NCBI RefSeq assembly: GCF_000004825.1 | Contig: NW_008805097.1 | Coordinates: 124,001-188,000 of the forward strand | DNA length: 64,000 nt | DNA from: Heterostelium album PN500 | Lineage: Eukaryota; Evosea; Eumycetozoa; Acytosteliales; Acytosteliaceae | Direction: 5' to 3' | Shown: piece after piece, positions 22,620-35,114 of the stretch | How the letters are laid out: each line of letters begins with the position of its first letter | Numbering within the stretch: the first letter of the stretch is position 1 | The notes under the pieces: model-generated | Databases searched by the model: none | Told to the model about the DNA's origin: nothing | Seen by the model: the letters and a program-made list of their open reading frames with translations, nothing else | Made by a program: the position numbers and the translations under genes

Positions 22620-24448
22620 CTTTATTATTGTTATTATACTGTACGAAAAAAATCTGTTATAATCTAATCTATTCTATGCTTATCTCCTTCCTATCTCTGT
22701 CTATCTAATTAATTCACCCTTATTTAATTTTTTTTCAAAAAAAAAAATAAAATATTATTATTATTTACTTTTTGAAAATATAAATATATATCTTATCTAA
22801 AAATATATTAGAACTGTAATGTTATAATTGTATTTCTTATAGGTAATAATCAAAAAAACTGGTGATAAAAAAATAAACCGCTCAAAAAAAAAAGAAAAAC
22901 ATTGAAAAAAACGAGAACAATTACTCACTCAAAAATATAAACGAAAGGTTTGATTTGTTTTTGATAGCGGAAAATGAAGACAATTCTTAAGACTTTAAAC
23001 ATCCATCACCACCTAACTATTGATCTGCACTTCAAAATTAAGGATGAAATAAATAAATTTAGAGAAGATCGAAAATAGATTATTAAGATTAGCAAGAAAT
23101 ACTAACTTTGTATACAATAATAGCAATTATTATTTAGAATATCAACAAAATAATGATGAACTGGGAATCTTAAAATCAAACATTAATTTAAAAAAAAAAC
23201 ACAAAATAACAGAAATAGATAATAAAAATATTCAATTAAAATCAAGAAATTGTACTTAGGTTTGTATTAGTATCAATAATTTGGAATAATGCTCATGGAT
23301 TAACAATTTTAAATTAGATCTATGGATTAGATTTCTTTATAATACAATCTATTTTGTTTCTAGAGACTCGATCGATATAAATATTTTTATTTTTAAGCTT
23401 TATCTATCCACCTCTTTGAATAAAAACTTATAGCTTTAGAAAACAAGAAATAATAGTAAATGTATACGCCCTTCACAAGGCTATTCGAATCCCTATGAAA
23501 TGAAACTATAAATGGTAAATTTTATATTGGCTTGAAAGAAAAATTTCTACTAATAATTTTATTTTTATTTTCTCTTAATTAATTACTATTATTACTCCGC
23601 TCTACCTCATAAAGAATTAACTGAGAATTAAACAAAAATAGATCTATCACTCATATTTATACAATTTCTTGATTTTCATTGAATGATTCAAATATAAAAG
23701 TAAGAATCAAAAACTTTTTTTTTAATAACTATAATTCTTGATAATTTTAAAACTTTAGAATAACAAAATTTTACTTAAAGGATTTAATTCTTAATTTTTA
23801 ATAAACACAGAACTTCAGTGATTAAAACTGTCAAATAATAACTAATTTTATTAATTTAAATTCAACCACAATAAATAAATAAATAAAATAATATTAAAAT
23901 TAAATATATAATTTTCTAGTTATAATAATTTCAAATCTTTGGTTTCATAATTTTTGGCTAAAAAATAAATGTAAACCTGTGTGTTACACATATTTTTTTA
24001 AGTTACACAAAGAATCTTAATTGTCAAAAAAAATTTTAATAAAACTTAGTATTTAGATAGATCTTCAAGAACGAATCTATTTTACTAAAAATTTGTTATT
24101 AAAATTATTAAAAGTACTACTTTTGATACTATTAATAATTTTTTATCATTATTATTATTGAATATTGATATCTATTATTGTTTTAGGAAGTATTTTCATT
24201 GTTGTAGAAATTTATACAAACCCTGAATACCAAGAATCAAAAGATTGGGTTTGTTTTGATATTTAAAATAGATATCCAATTAAAATTGACTAAGCAATAT
24301 CAAGTAATAATTATTCATATTTTATTTTTATTTTTGGAATATGTTATTATCTCCTACTTGATTTTAGTATAAATATTGCCTCGAAATTGAATTGTAAGGT
24401 ATCAACTCAAATTTAAATCAATACTAGAAAACTAAACAAAACTTAAAA
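22620..24448. other. 1.8 kb AT-rich divergent intergenic region
   Basis: Lies between the start of the deubiquitinase gene (-) and the secreted six-Cys protein (+). I see no ORF with coding character and no tRNA. Some stretches (about 22970-23260) look like decayed coding DNA but match nothing I recognise. Confidence 0.45.
24368..24374 (+). promoter_or_regulatory. TATA box of the secreted six-Cys protein gene
   Basis: TATAAAT lies 81 bases before the ATG, followed by an A-rich leader ending ACTTAAAAATG. Position and composition fit a dictyostelid core promoter, but no transcript start can be seen. Confidence 0.45.
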
Positions 24449-24652
24449 ATGAACAAATTTATTATCTTTGCTTTCTTTGCCTTTGTCCTTGTCTCTGCTG
24501 TATCTGCTGCTTCATGTCAAGGAAATTGCCATTTGAACTACAACAACTGTTATGAGGCTTATGTTAAGAATCCATCCAATAATTTCTATGCCTGTTTGAA
24601 TGCCTTACATAGATGTGTCTTCAACTGCCAAGTCAACAACCCAGGACAATAA
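24449..24652 (+). CDS. Small secreted six-cysteine protein
   Basis: A 67-residue ORF with a good ATG context (A-rich leader). Residues 1-20 form a classic signal peptide (MNKFIIFAFFAFVLVSAVSA, cleavage probably after A20 or A21). The mature part is about 46 residues with six cysteines at 23, 27, 34, 49, 56 and 60. The spacing is C-x3-C-x6-C-x14-C-x6-C-x3-C, a mirror-symmetric pattern that suggests two antiparallel helices clipped by disulfides. I do not recognise the family. It is likely secreted or matrix-associated; an antimicrobial or signalling role would be speculation. No introns. Codon use is normal for expressed genes here. Confidence 0.75.
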   Translation: MNKFIIFAFFAFVLVSAVSAASCQGNCHLNYNNCYEAYVKNPSNNFYACLNALHRCVFNCQVNNPGQ

Positions 24653-25231
24653 ACAGTCTAAACCAATTGTTCCTACTATTTTGATTATTAAATAAATAAA
24701 TAATATTTTTTAATTACTAAATTCAATTCAGTCTTTTATATTTCATTTAATTGAATTTTTTATGAAGTAGTTTATGAATGAACTCTAATACTTGATTGTA
24801 ACTCTGGATCTCATAAATCATATACTATTTAATGCATAGTTTACTTCATAAAAGATCTACATCTCTCTAATTTAAAAGTATTTATCCTCTTCATATATAC
24901 AACAATTCTAACAGTGTGACAAGGTAGATCAATTCATAAATAATAAAAAGAATTATTGTTTAACCTGTTTGGTTTTTTTTTTTTTTTTTTGAAGTTTAAA
25001 GATAATTTAAAGTTAAAGATTATCTTTATAAATTACTTTATTAATAAAAATAAATATTATTAAATAAGGGATTGGTTTTGGTTGGTTGATTGTTGGATTT
25101 GAAATCCAATCACCGCGGTGAAAAAATGATTGTTTTTTGATAATACAATATAAATATTAAATAAAAACAAACAAAAGTATATAAACAAAAATAATTTAAC
25201 AAATATTTGGTAGGCTTTTTAACATAATATC
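24653..25231. other. Convergent intergenic spacer
   Basis: AT-rich DNA between the 3' ends of the six-Cys gene (+) and the serA-type gene (-). It includes a T run of about 18 bases near 24973. No gene seen. Confidence 0.55.
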
Positions 25232-27092
25232 TTAATAAAGTACTCTGGTCTTGATGGAGTGTGGCAAGGCAGAGATCTTTCTCTTGATTTCTTTGGATGC
25301 TTCTTTATCGACATCGGCAATGATATAACCGATTTGCTTACGAGTGGAGAGAATCTGACTGGAAACGTTGAACTCTGAAAGGATAAGATTGATATCACGC
25401 AAAACACCCGGCTTGTTATGATGGATATTGAGAATACGGTGAGTTTCCTCAGAGACTGGGATAGAGATCTCTGGGAAGTTGACGGATCCTTCGGAACCAC
25501 CGGTGTTGATGAAACAGGTGATCAACTCTGAGACTTCGCTTCCGATGGCTTCTTGTGCTTCCTCGGTGGATCCACCGATGTGTGGAGTGAGGATGGTGTT
25601 TGGACAACCTTGAAGAACGTTCTCCCAATCGTTGCAATTTGCTTCCGGTTCCGATGGGTAGACATCGACGGCGGCACCGGCCAAACGTCCTCCCTTGAGT
25701 GCGTCGGCAAGCGCGGCAATATCGACAACCTTTCCACGCGAAGCATTCAGCAGGTAGGCGTCGGAACGCATCATGGCGAGCTCGTCTTTTCCAATCATGT
25801 TACGGGTCTGCTCGGTATCTGGAACGTGGAGAGTGACATAGTTGGACATCTCCAAGAGTGACTTCATGTCTGGACATGCCTTGGAGTTACCGAGAGGCAA
25901 CTTACGGGCGGTGTCGTAGTAGACTACATTCATACCCATAGCCTCTGCCAGAACGGAGAGTTGTGAACCGATGTGACCATATCCAATGATACCAAGAACT
26001 TTACCTCTGATCTCATGACAATTCTTTGATTCCTTTCGCCAAACCTTATTATGCATCTCTCTGCTTCTATCACCGATCTTTCTAGATAATACAATAATTT
26101 CTGCAATCATCAATTCAGCTGATTTTTTTTCTTTATATTAATATACATTGTTTTTTTTTTTTTTTTGATTTAAATTATTAAAGTTTAAAGATAAAGATAT
26201 GATATGATTTGATAGGGAATAGATGGTAATTATAAAACATGTTCCATATTATTTTTTTTTATGTTTGTTGTTTTTGTTTTTTTTTTTTTTTAAAGAAAAG
26301 AAAATATTGATTAATAAAATAGAGAAAAGATGGATAGATAAAGGATAATATATATATAATTATAATACATTCTTTTTTTGTTTTATATTATTTGGAAAAG
26401 AAAAATAGTGAAATAGGTTGTTATCATTATTAATATTATATTTAGTTTACTACATACCAACACTTCTTGAATTACAGAATGGTGAATTAAAAACTGGAAC
26501 CTGAAAAAAAAAAAAACAAAAATAATTGTAATCAGTTAGTTATGGATTGAAATTATAAAAGTAAACAATCAAATCAAAGTATACATACACCTCTTGATTC
26601 AGCAAATGGCAAATCAACTTGATCTGTACCAATACAAAAACATCCAATTGCCATCAGACGTTTGGCTTCGGCCAATACCTTTGCTGTTACTTTAGTCTTA
26701 CTTCTCAGACCCAAAACATGTACATCTTTAATCTTTTCAATGAGTTGATCCTCTGATAATGCAGAACTTAATGATTCAACCTTGAAATTGAAATGAAAAT
26801 AAATAAAAACCAAAAGGTTAATAAATAATAAATAAATATTTGTAACATTTAGATCTATACATACATTGAAACCTTGATCTTTAAAATTTTGAATTGCAAC
26901 ACTATGAATGTTCTCAAGGAGCAATACCTTGATCTTTTCCTTTGGGAATGAAAGAGTGGCAGCGTTATCTGGCGAGTTCATTGCAGAGGTTAACAGTGAC
27001 ATTTGTTTATTTGTTGGTGATGATGGAGATACAATATCGTTATTGATATCACGACGAATGATTGTAGGTGAAGTAAAGATTGGTTTTGACAT
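25232..27092 (-). CDS. serA: D-3-phosphoglycerate dehydrogenase
   Basis: Exons 26865..27092, 26589..26780, 26458..26500 and 25232..26118, 449 residues. The 43-base third exon (VPVFNSPFCNSRSV) is needed to join ESRG to AELMIAEIIVLSRKI, restoring the usual family text. The enzyme oxidises 3-phosphoglycerate with NAD, the first step of serine synthesis. Visible features: Rossmann motif LGIIGYGHIGSQ, catalytic Arg in LLNASRGKVVD, Glu in DVYPSEPE and His in TPHIGGSTEEAQEAIG. A C-terminal ACT domain (ILNIHHNKPGVLRDINLILS ... IADVD) probably gives serine feedback. The roughly 50-residue Ser/Thr-rich N-terminal extension has no clear signal. It resembles the E. coli-type (ACT-only) form. Confidence 0.95.
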
Positions 27093-28667
27093 GTTCTGAA
27101 ATGATGCTGTTGCTTAAGTAGAGTAGAGTTGATAGTTGGTGCAGCACAGGCAGTGTTGTTGTATGATGATTTTCTGATACTTTTTCTTCGTCTGTAAGAA
27201 TAAATTAAAATAAAATATTAAAAATATTAATAAAACAACATTCCAAGGAATTATTAATAGGCTTTTTAATTTTATGGTTTTTGTTGGTGTGTGTGTTAAG
27301 TGTGTGTTGATCATAGTTTGGTTTCTTTCGTTTTTTTTTTTTTTTTTTTTTTTGTTTTAAAGTTTAATGGGGTGTTATGGTAATTATAATGCCTAAAGTA
27401 ACAAAAAACCAAAAAAACAAAAAACAAACAACAAGGTAATATTATGATGCTTGATTTCAGTTGATTATAACTGACTCATCAACTCAGCACCACGGTCTTG
27501 TCTTGGAATTATGAATCGAATCTGAAATCGTAGGAGGAATGTAGTTGTGTGTGTGTTTGTGTAGATTTTACTTTAAGTTAATATTGCGTTTCTATTACTA
27601 TTGTAGGCAATTTGTGTTAGATTAAATGTTGAAGCGTGTGTGGTTGGTATAGAGCATAACGGAGAAAGAATTTAAATAAAATAAAAAATTAATTTTGAAA
27701 AAAATAAAAATAATGGGATGCGAAGTGGTTGGTGGTATTGTCAGATCATTCTGATTTTGGTCAAATCAAATATTGACTCACAACTTGCCCTATGATTTTT
27801 TTTTTTCAAAAAAAAATATAAAATCGAAAATATAATTAAATTGGGTGGTTAATAAATAATTCAAGTTTTTTGTTGTTAAACTTATTTTGCAATGAATATG
27901 ATGACGAATGTTGGTTCGGAACTATAAAGACGAAAAATGAATAAATAAAAAAAAAAGATTAAATATTGAATTGTTTTTTTAAAAATACTCTTTTTTTTGT
28001 TTGTTTTAAAATAAGTTGTAATCAAAAACAAAATACAAATAAAAAGATTTAAATGAAAAAGAATAAATAAGAATAATTAATTTACAATTTTAAAAGTTTT
28101 AAAGAAAGTTAAAGTAGAGTTGAATGTTTAAAAAAAATCAAGAATGACTAATTTTTTTATCCAATTATGTATTTGAAAAATGAAAAAAATTCATTGTAAC
28201 AACGAAAATTTTGTGTTTGTGTGTTGTTATTTTTATGTTTATTTTTCAAGGTATACATTAACAGTGCTGGTATCATAATTAAGATGATAATTAATAATTA
28301 CCAATTCCCAATGTTGGAATAAAATGATGATTTTTTGTAAATTAAAAAAATAAAAGGTGGGATATCCCAGCTTGCAAATAAGAACAAAAAAAAAATAAAA
28401 ATAAAAAAAAATCTTTGCTTTGTAAATTAAATCTCAATGAAACATAGATAAAAGATAAAAGATGAACTCTTATATAATTAATAAAATATTGTTTTTTTTT
28501 TAATTATGTTATTAATATTACAACAACAACAATATTGGTTGGTTGTTTTGTTTTGTTTTGTTTGTTTTATTAGTTTGTTTGGTTGTCTTTTTTTTTTTTT
28601 TTTTTTGTTTGAGATTATCATTATAGATTATAGATTATATTATCATTGTTATTATCATTGTTCTATA
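27093..28667. other. 1.6 kb intergenic region, no gene seen
   Basis: Contains the serA-type promoter and the 3' flank of the guanylyl cyclase gene. Rich in A/T runs (for example about 22 T at 27330 and T runs near 28585). An open minus frame at 27114-27314 has no protein-like features. Confidence 0.55.
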
Positions 28668-31600
28668 CTATTCTGATTTTATATTAAAGACATCATTGGT
28701 TTGTGGAACGTCTATTGGTTTATCTTCATATTCGTCATCCTCTTCATTAATTGCATGTAAATTATTGTTGTTATTGTTATTGTATTCTTCTTCACTATCA
28801 TCTTCTTCATCTACTTCTTCATCTTCACTATCATCATCTTCCTCTTCGATGGTATTGCTATTTATGAGAGTACCACTGTTGTTGAGATTTAAATTACTAT
28901 CACCATCTTCAATTGAGCTTGTTAAACTGGTGTCCAATGGTGTTTTTTCACTTGGAAGTGTCATCGATGCACCAAAGTTGATTCGATTGACAGAGAGTCT
29001 GTTTGGTTCCGGTAGGACCGGTGCAGGATCGGCATCGGTTCTCAATCTCTCCAAGAAGTAGGTCTTCATCTTGCGTTTGCGAACAACGGATTCACCACGC
29101 TCCTCAAACACATACTTGTGAGCGAGTAGCGCGTATGTCTCCTGACTGACATGTATCATATCAGCCTTGCCAGAACTCTCCATTTGCTGCGCGATCTGCA
29201 CGCTCTCACCCCACAGCTGGTAGTGGATCATCTTGATTCCGACGACGCCAGCCACTACCGGTCCGGTATGCAAACCGATTCTCATCTTGATGGGAATGTT
29301 ATCGACGGTGCGAATGCTCTTGATTGCCTCGAGCATCTCAATGGCCATGCTGGCGACGCGCTCGGCGTGGTCATCGCGCTTCTCTGGACATCCACAGACA
29401 CAGAGATAGGCATCACCAATCGTCGCCACTTTCAGCACACCGTGTTTCTGTGCGATCTCGTCGAACGTCGAATAGATGGTATTGAGCGTCTCCACCAGTT
29501 CGCTGGGAGTGAGTCGCGCCGCCATCTCAGTGAATCCAACGATGTCCGAGAGGAAGATAGTCACCTGGTCGAATTCGTCGGCAATCAACTGTCGACCGGA
29601 TTTCATTTGGAGCACTACGTACATCGGGAGAATTTCGCTGACCAGCTGCTCGGTCTCGCGACGGTCTTTGTCCAGCAGTTTGCCATGCACCCAATTCTGA
29701 CGCATGAACAGCTCCTCGGTGTAGGCCGACGACAAATTCAGAAGCAGCACCGTTATCAAATAGAAATTGTGACTTAACATTATCTCCTTGTTGGTGGACT
29801 TCCACGCCAGACTTAGGTTGAAAATAAAAATGCAAACCAATGCCACGACATTGGCATACATGAATCTAATGCCAGAGAAATTATAGCACACTGTGAAAAG
29901 CATCATAAACGATGAAACTACAAAAGCATCCAACGGCAACGAATCCATCGGACTAATACTAACCAACACAATAATAGCAATCGCCATAGCTACAAAATAG
30001 ACACTTCCAATGATTTGTAAATATCTTAATCTTAACCTGTTGGAAATTTTGAATGAAATAGTTAGTTAGTCAAACCGTTTAGTGAGTGTGCGGTTAAACT
30101 AAAATTATAATATTATTTACCTGGCGGATTTAGATGCAATATAAATATAGATTAAACCGAATATGGCAACTCCAAATCTTACACCTGTAACTAAATCGTA
30201 TTGACTATTATGCCATTCCTTGAGGAAGAAGTAGTCGGCAAGTGAACCCATAGCCATGATAATGGTGGCAAAGATCATTGAGAGTAGAATTCGTTTGTAC
30301 ACCAATTTCGAATAGTCTTTACAGAACTCTTGCTCAACGAGATCGTCACGCGAGATGAATTTCATTCGGAGATAGTTGAGTGTGTAGTTCTTCTTGAGAT
30401 CATTCTCTATCAGCGACAACGTTGTGGAGTTGGAATTGATAATGTTGGAACCTTTTACACCTTTGCCAAGATCCAGATTGGTCATTTCGATTTCCGTGGC
30501 GTTCAAATCAGGAGCATCGCCAGATTCGTCGATCGACGGTGCACGACTTCCACGTCGTTCAATCGGATGTATCTGCTGCTGAACAAAAGTAACATGACTC
30601 TTTTTCTTACTGATACTGTCGTTGGGATTGACAACGACACCGCCCATATTGTTGCTGCCGGTGCCAGCGTTGGCGACGCTAACACTTGTCAATCCACCGG
30701 CTGTCAAAGTATTCGGTCCGTTTACCAGCGCAGAGATATTGGAAGTGCTACTTCCTTTTTCCAGCTTTTTACTGTGTCCTGAACCATGATCCAAGTTGCT
30801 GCTGCTTCCGGCGTCCGACTGCAGGAATGACAATACTTTGGGTGGAACGACCGATGCAAAAATACTGCCTTTTCTAACACGTGTGGAAATGGGTGGATCG
30901 TTGAAATTATTGTTGTTCAGTGCGTTGCTGTTGAGAACTGAACTGAGTGAGGTCGGTGTCTGGGGAATGCTTGTGGCCATCTGCGGCGACGTCTCCAAGA
31001 CGACCTCGGAAATATCGATGGGTGGGATATATGGTTTATCTCGATGTGAACTGGTGAAAATGGAGGTGTATCGCTTATCTAGCGATTTCGTTTTGATGAG
31101 ATAAAAAGTACGCATCATTCCCTTGCCTTTGACCTGAATCTTACCGCGATCCTCAAAGAGGAATTTGCGTCGGAGCAACTGCTGCACCGGCTGACTCACC
31201 TGGATTCTATCGATGCTGGAATGCGATGCCATTCTACTGGAGGTATTGATAGTGTCACCAAAGAGATGCCAACTCAGCTTCTTCTTACCGATGATTCCTC
31301 CAACTACAGGGCCAGTGTGCATTCCAATCTTGACCTGGACGATGCCGTATCGACGAATCACTTGGAGCATTCCGAGTGACATGTGGGCAACGCGTTGTGC
31401 GTGATCCGGACACAACTCTGGACATCCTCCGACCACCATATAAACGTTTCCAATGTGTTCAACCTTGGTGACGCCATAGACGTCGGTGAGACGATCGAAT
31501 GAATTGTAGACCTCGTTCAACAACGTCACAACTTGGGCAGCTGGCATCTTCTCTAGCAGTGAAGTGAAGTTGACAATCTCACAAAACAAAACAGTGACTG

Positions 31601-32962
31601 GATCGTATGAATCTACAATTAGCTTTCCACTGTACTGACCTGGAACCAACGATGAAGGTGATTGTGGATCTATTTGTCTCCTTTCTTGAACTGGGGTCAT
31701 TTGTAGAGTTGGATTATTGTTGTTGTTGTTTGATGTATTTATTGTTGCTGTTGTTGCTGTTGAGTTTGATGATGATTGATTGGTATCGTCAGAAGCGATC
31801 GATATTTCAACTTGTCCTTCCGATGATGCCGATGGCATCGCTGATAACTTGCTTTTTGCTTTATCGCTAGCTACAATCGAATCGAGAGTCTGCTCCTTCG
31901 ATGACTCCAGCCTCAGTCTCTGAACAACAACCGTTGGAAGCATCTGATTAATAACCTTTCCAGATCTAATAGTTTGTAATTTTAAATTCTCCAACGTTCT
32001 AAATTTATCTCTTATTAATTGTTCACTATAAATATTTACAATTTATTTTCATGAGTTGGTTAGTCAAACTGATTTAGTTTATTTTCTTTAATTTTTAATA
32101 TTATTTTCGCTATTTTAACTTACCGATATTGTGAAATTGATACTAAAAAGAACATGGAAACAAATATAAATGTTGAAATAAGACAAATCGATATATAGTA
32201 AATCTTATCATATAATATAAAATAGAGAAAGTAAAATACAGAGAGCGCCAGTGATGTGATTGCCGCTGGTAAAAATGTTAAGCCCGAAGCAATTGTAATA
32301 ACTACATATAATAAAATCATTCTTTCTGGAATCGTTCTAAAATCGTATACAAATATTAATGTAGTACAAGTTGCTATAATAATAATAATAATTATTATTA
32401 TTTTTCAATAATTTAAGTTAGTTTGGATTAATTTTAACATAGTCTTATTTAATATTTACCTATAAAAGTAATAATCGAGGCATAAAGCTTCCAAAGTTTC
32501 TTAAAGTGTTGTGTAAATGTGAAAATGAAAGTGCATATTAAAAGTGCTACTGTGACCAATCGTATTATGAATGCATTGCGCGAAGCAGTATCGAGTTGAT
32601 GTTGTGTTTTGTCGAGATAGTCCGGTGTCAGCTCCGATGAGGATAGTGACTCTGAGGTGTGTTTGCTGCTGTCGTCGTCGTCGTCATTCTACAAAATCAC
32701 CGAAAAAGTAACGGAACGGCAGATAGGTAGGCAGTGAGCCTATATCGAGTGGCCGCGCGTAGTCCACTATCAACGCCAGTGTCAAAACCGCCGTCAGGAA
32801 TACGAGTGCCGCTCGAATCTGACCTCTATAGATGTGATGAAAGTAATATGATTGAAAATGCTTCTCTTCTTGTATACGAGGAAACCGCAGATCCAGCTTC
32901 GAAAGGTATCGCCTTATACCTGTCTCTGGTTTCCTGACATCTGGTAATTCAAACATCATCAT
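28668..32962 (-). CDS. gcA: Twelve-TM guanylyl cyclase (GCA type), apparent frameshift in exon 1
   Basis: Exons: about 32460..32962 (frame break near 32684-32692), 32124..32373, 30121..32025 and 28668..30036; about 1,340 residues. Topology is six TM helices, cyclase domain, six TM helices, cyclase domain, as in mammalian adenylyl cyclases. The first cyclase domain (VTVLFCEIVNF, VEHIGNVYM) has lost both metal aspartates but keeps the Asn/Arg pair (DTINTSSRM). The second (VTIFLSDIVGF, ATIGDAYL) keeps both aspartates but has Gln in place of Asn/Arg (ESVQIAQQM). This is the C2-then-C1 inverted order known for Dictyostelium GCA. Glu in KVEHIG fits GTP rather than ATP. Exon 1 reads to GDFVE-stop, while NDDDDDSSKHTSES and two TM helices follow in another frame; no plausible intron bridges them. 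The tail is Asp/Glu/Asn-rich. Confidence 0.85.
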
Positions 32963-35114
32963 CTTTTAAAATTTTTTTTTTATATTATTATTACTACTAT
33001 ATAAATAAATACTATACTATTATACTACTATATATTGTTTAAACTGTTTTAACTTAGAAATCAATGTTTAGATCGTCGAATTACTATTTAATTTATGTGT
33101 GTTGTGTTTGTGTGTTTGATCAGTGTGACTGTTCCTTCCAAAAATATGAAATTTTGGCAATCGGGAGGAGTATCGCTGATTTTGTTGGGCGCGCTTCGAA
33201 CAAACCACCAAACTTTTTGTGATTATTTATTTTTAGTGGATTGTTTTTTTTTGTTTTTTTTTGGGTTGTTGGTTGTTGGAATTTGGATTGTTGCTGTTCT
33301 TCTGATTTAATTAAATAATTAATGGATAATGATATTCTTGTTCTTATTCTTATTCTGGTTGATTATTACTATGATATTTAATATTCTATGACTTTTTTGT
33401 TGGATTTGAAAATAAGTTGCAACTTTGATAAGAATCGGTAGTTTTTTAGTTTGGATTGTTAAATTAAAATTGAGTGATTTGTTTGTTTGTTTCAATTGTG
33501 TTGTTAGTTATTGTTGGTTATGTTGTTGTTATTTTATTTGATTGTGTTTTGCTATAAGTATTATTATTATCCCTACTCCCACCCAACTACTGCTACTACT
33601 TCTATTATGAAAGTTGTGTCTTATGTGTTTGAAAATGGTAATATTATCAAAAATAATTAATTATTAATTAAATGGAATGTTGGGTTTCACTTGTTGCTGC
33701 TGTTGCAAATTTGGGGTATTGTTATTATTATTATTATTATTATTATGATTATAAATGTTGTTTTGAGGAGTGAAGCCTAGTTAGTTTAATTTTAAGTAGG
33801 AGATTATAGAAGTGATTCTTTAAATAAATAATTCTATCTAACTAACTAACAGAGTAATATATGAGTGTGTTTTTAGTTTTGTGGTTGTTGTTGCAGTGTG
33901 TGTATGTGTGATGTGTGGCGATATTGTTATAAGTGATTTGTTGTTTTTGGTGGTGGTGGTAGTGGTGTCTGATTGATAGTTTGTCGTGTTTATTTATTTA
34001 TTGTTTACACTCTCAGAGTGACTTCTTTTCTAAACGAAAAAAAAAAACAAAAATAAAAAAACAAAAACAAATTAAAAATTAACCACTAACTAAATTGAAA
34101 TAAAATAAGTCTAACTATCTATTCTATTGTCTATGATATTGTCTGTTATCTCTCTTTTTAATTACTAATGATTCTGAAAAATCAAGAAATTTATTATTAT
34201 ATTTATAAAATTGACATTTGGTGATTTAGAATGGGGAATCAAAAGCATTAAACATAAAATTATTATTGCTTATTTATAAATACTATATTGAAAGGTGTAC
34301 AGACAGACACATATAACTTTATAATAATGAAAGATTTGTGGATGAAAATCTCATTTTGGTTAAAAATTTTTGCAACGAAAAAAAAAATACAAAAAAAAAA
34401 AAAAAAAATCATGAACAGATATTGCGAGTCCTCAATTTTTATCCTTGATTTAATTTTTTAAAAAAAAAAACAAAACAAAACTGTGACAAAATAATAAAAC
34501 AGAAAATATAATTTAACAAAACAAAAAGAAATAGAATGATGTTAACAAAGATCGATGGTTTGTGATCACATCCTGAAACAGTTTGGTTAAGACTTGATCG
34601 ATTCATCCTGCTCTTCCATGAATAAATAGCATTTCAAAATAGTTCAAAACCGTGTTAAGCCTAAATTAGATTAGAATCGATTGTTTTTGTGGGCATCGAA
34701 AAAAACAAAAACAAAAAAAAAAAAAATGAATTTTTGAAAAAATAAAAAAATATTATTTTTCAATTAACTTAATATTAATTTATTTGACCAATAGGGAATA
34801 ATATTATTTAGATAGACACAATTTAGAATCTATTGAAATTGAAAATACGAGATAAACACACCACCACTCTTCATGACTACTAATTATTTTAATATCACCT
34901 ATCACTGATACTTAAAAACTAACCTAATTGGTATAAAACTATAAAAAACAAATGGTTTCATTACAATACTTGGAAGCAATGAGAATTTTGCTTAAATTAT
35001 AGTTATATAATTTATTTTACTTATAAAAGGTAAAAAAATGTTCAAACATTTTATTTATCTAACTCCTTTTTAAAAGATTTTTTCTTTTTGTATTCCTCAA
35101 TACTATTTAAAAAA
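32963..35114. other. 2.1 kb divergent intergenic region (gcA / P450)
   Basis: Upstream of both gcA (-) and the first P450 (+). About 33090-33980 is G/T-rich on the plus strand with many GTTGTTG runs, the reverse complement of the CA-rich 5' leaders common in dictyostelids. A/T runs dominate 34020-34760. From about 34850 the sequence matches the upstream of the second P450 (about 39240), for example GATAAACACACCACCACT. No gene recognised. Confidence 0.5.

Noticed and set aside
23461-23520. TTCGAATCCC resembling a tRNA B box
   Set aside because: No acceptor stem, anticodon arm or A box could be fitted around it.
33095-33310. Plus-strand 71-codon frame upstream of gcA
   Set aside because: It lies in G/T-rich upstream DNA, has no domain or neighbour support, and looks like the antisense of a CA-rich leader.
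34530-34590. ATGATGT ... CTGA resembling C/D snoRNA boxes
   Set aside because: The boxes are imperfect, no terminal stem was found, and such short motifs are common by chance.
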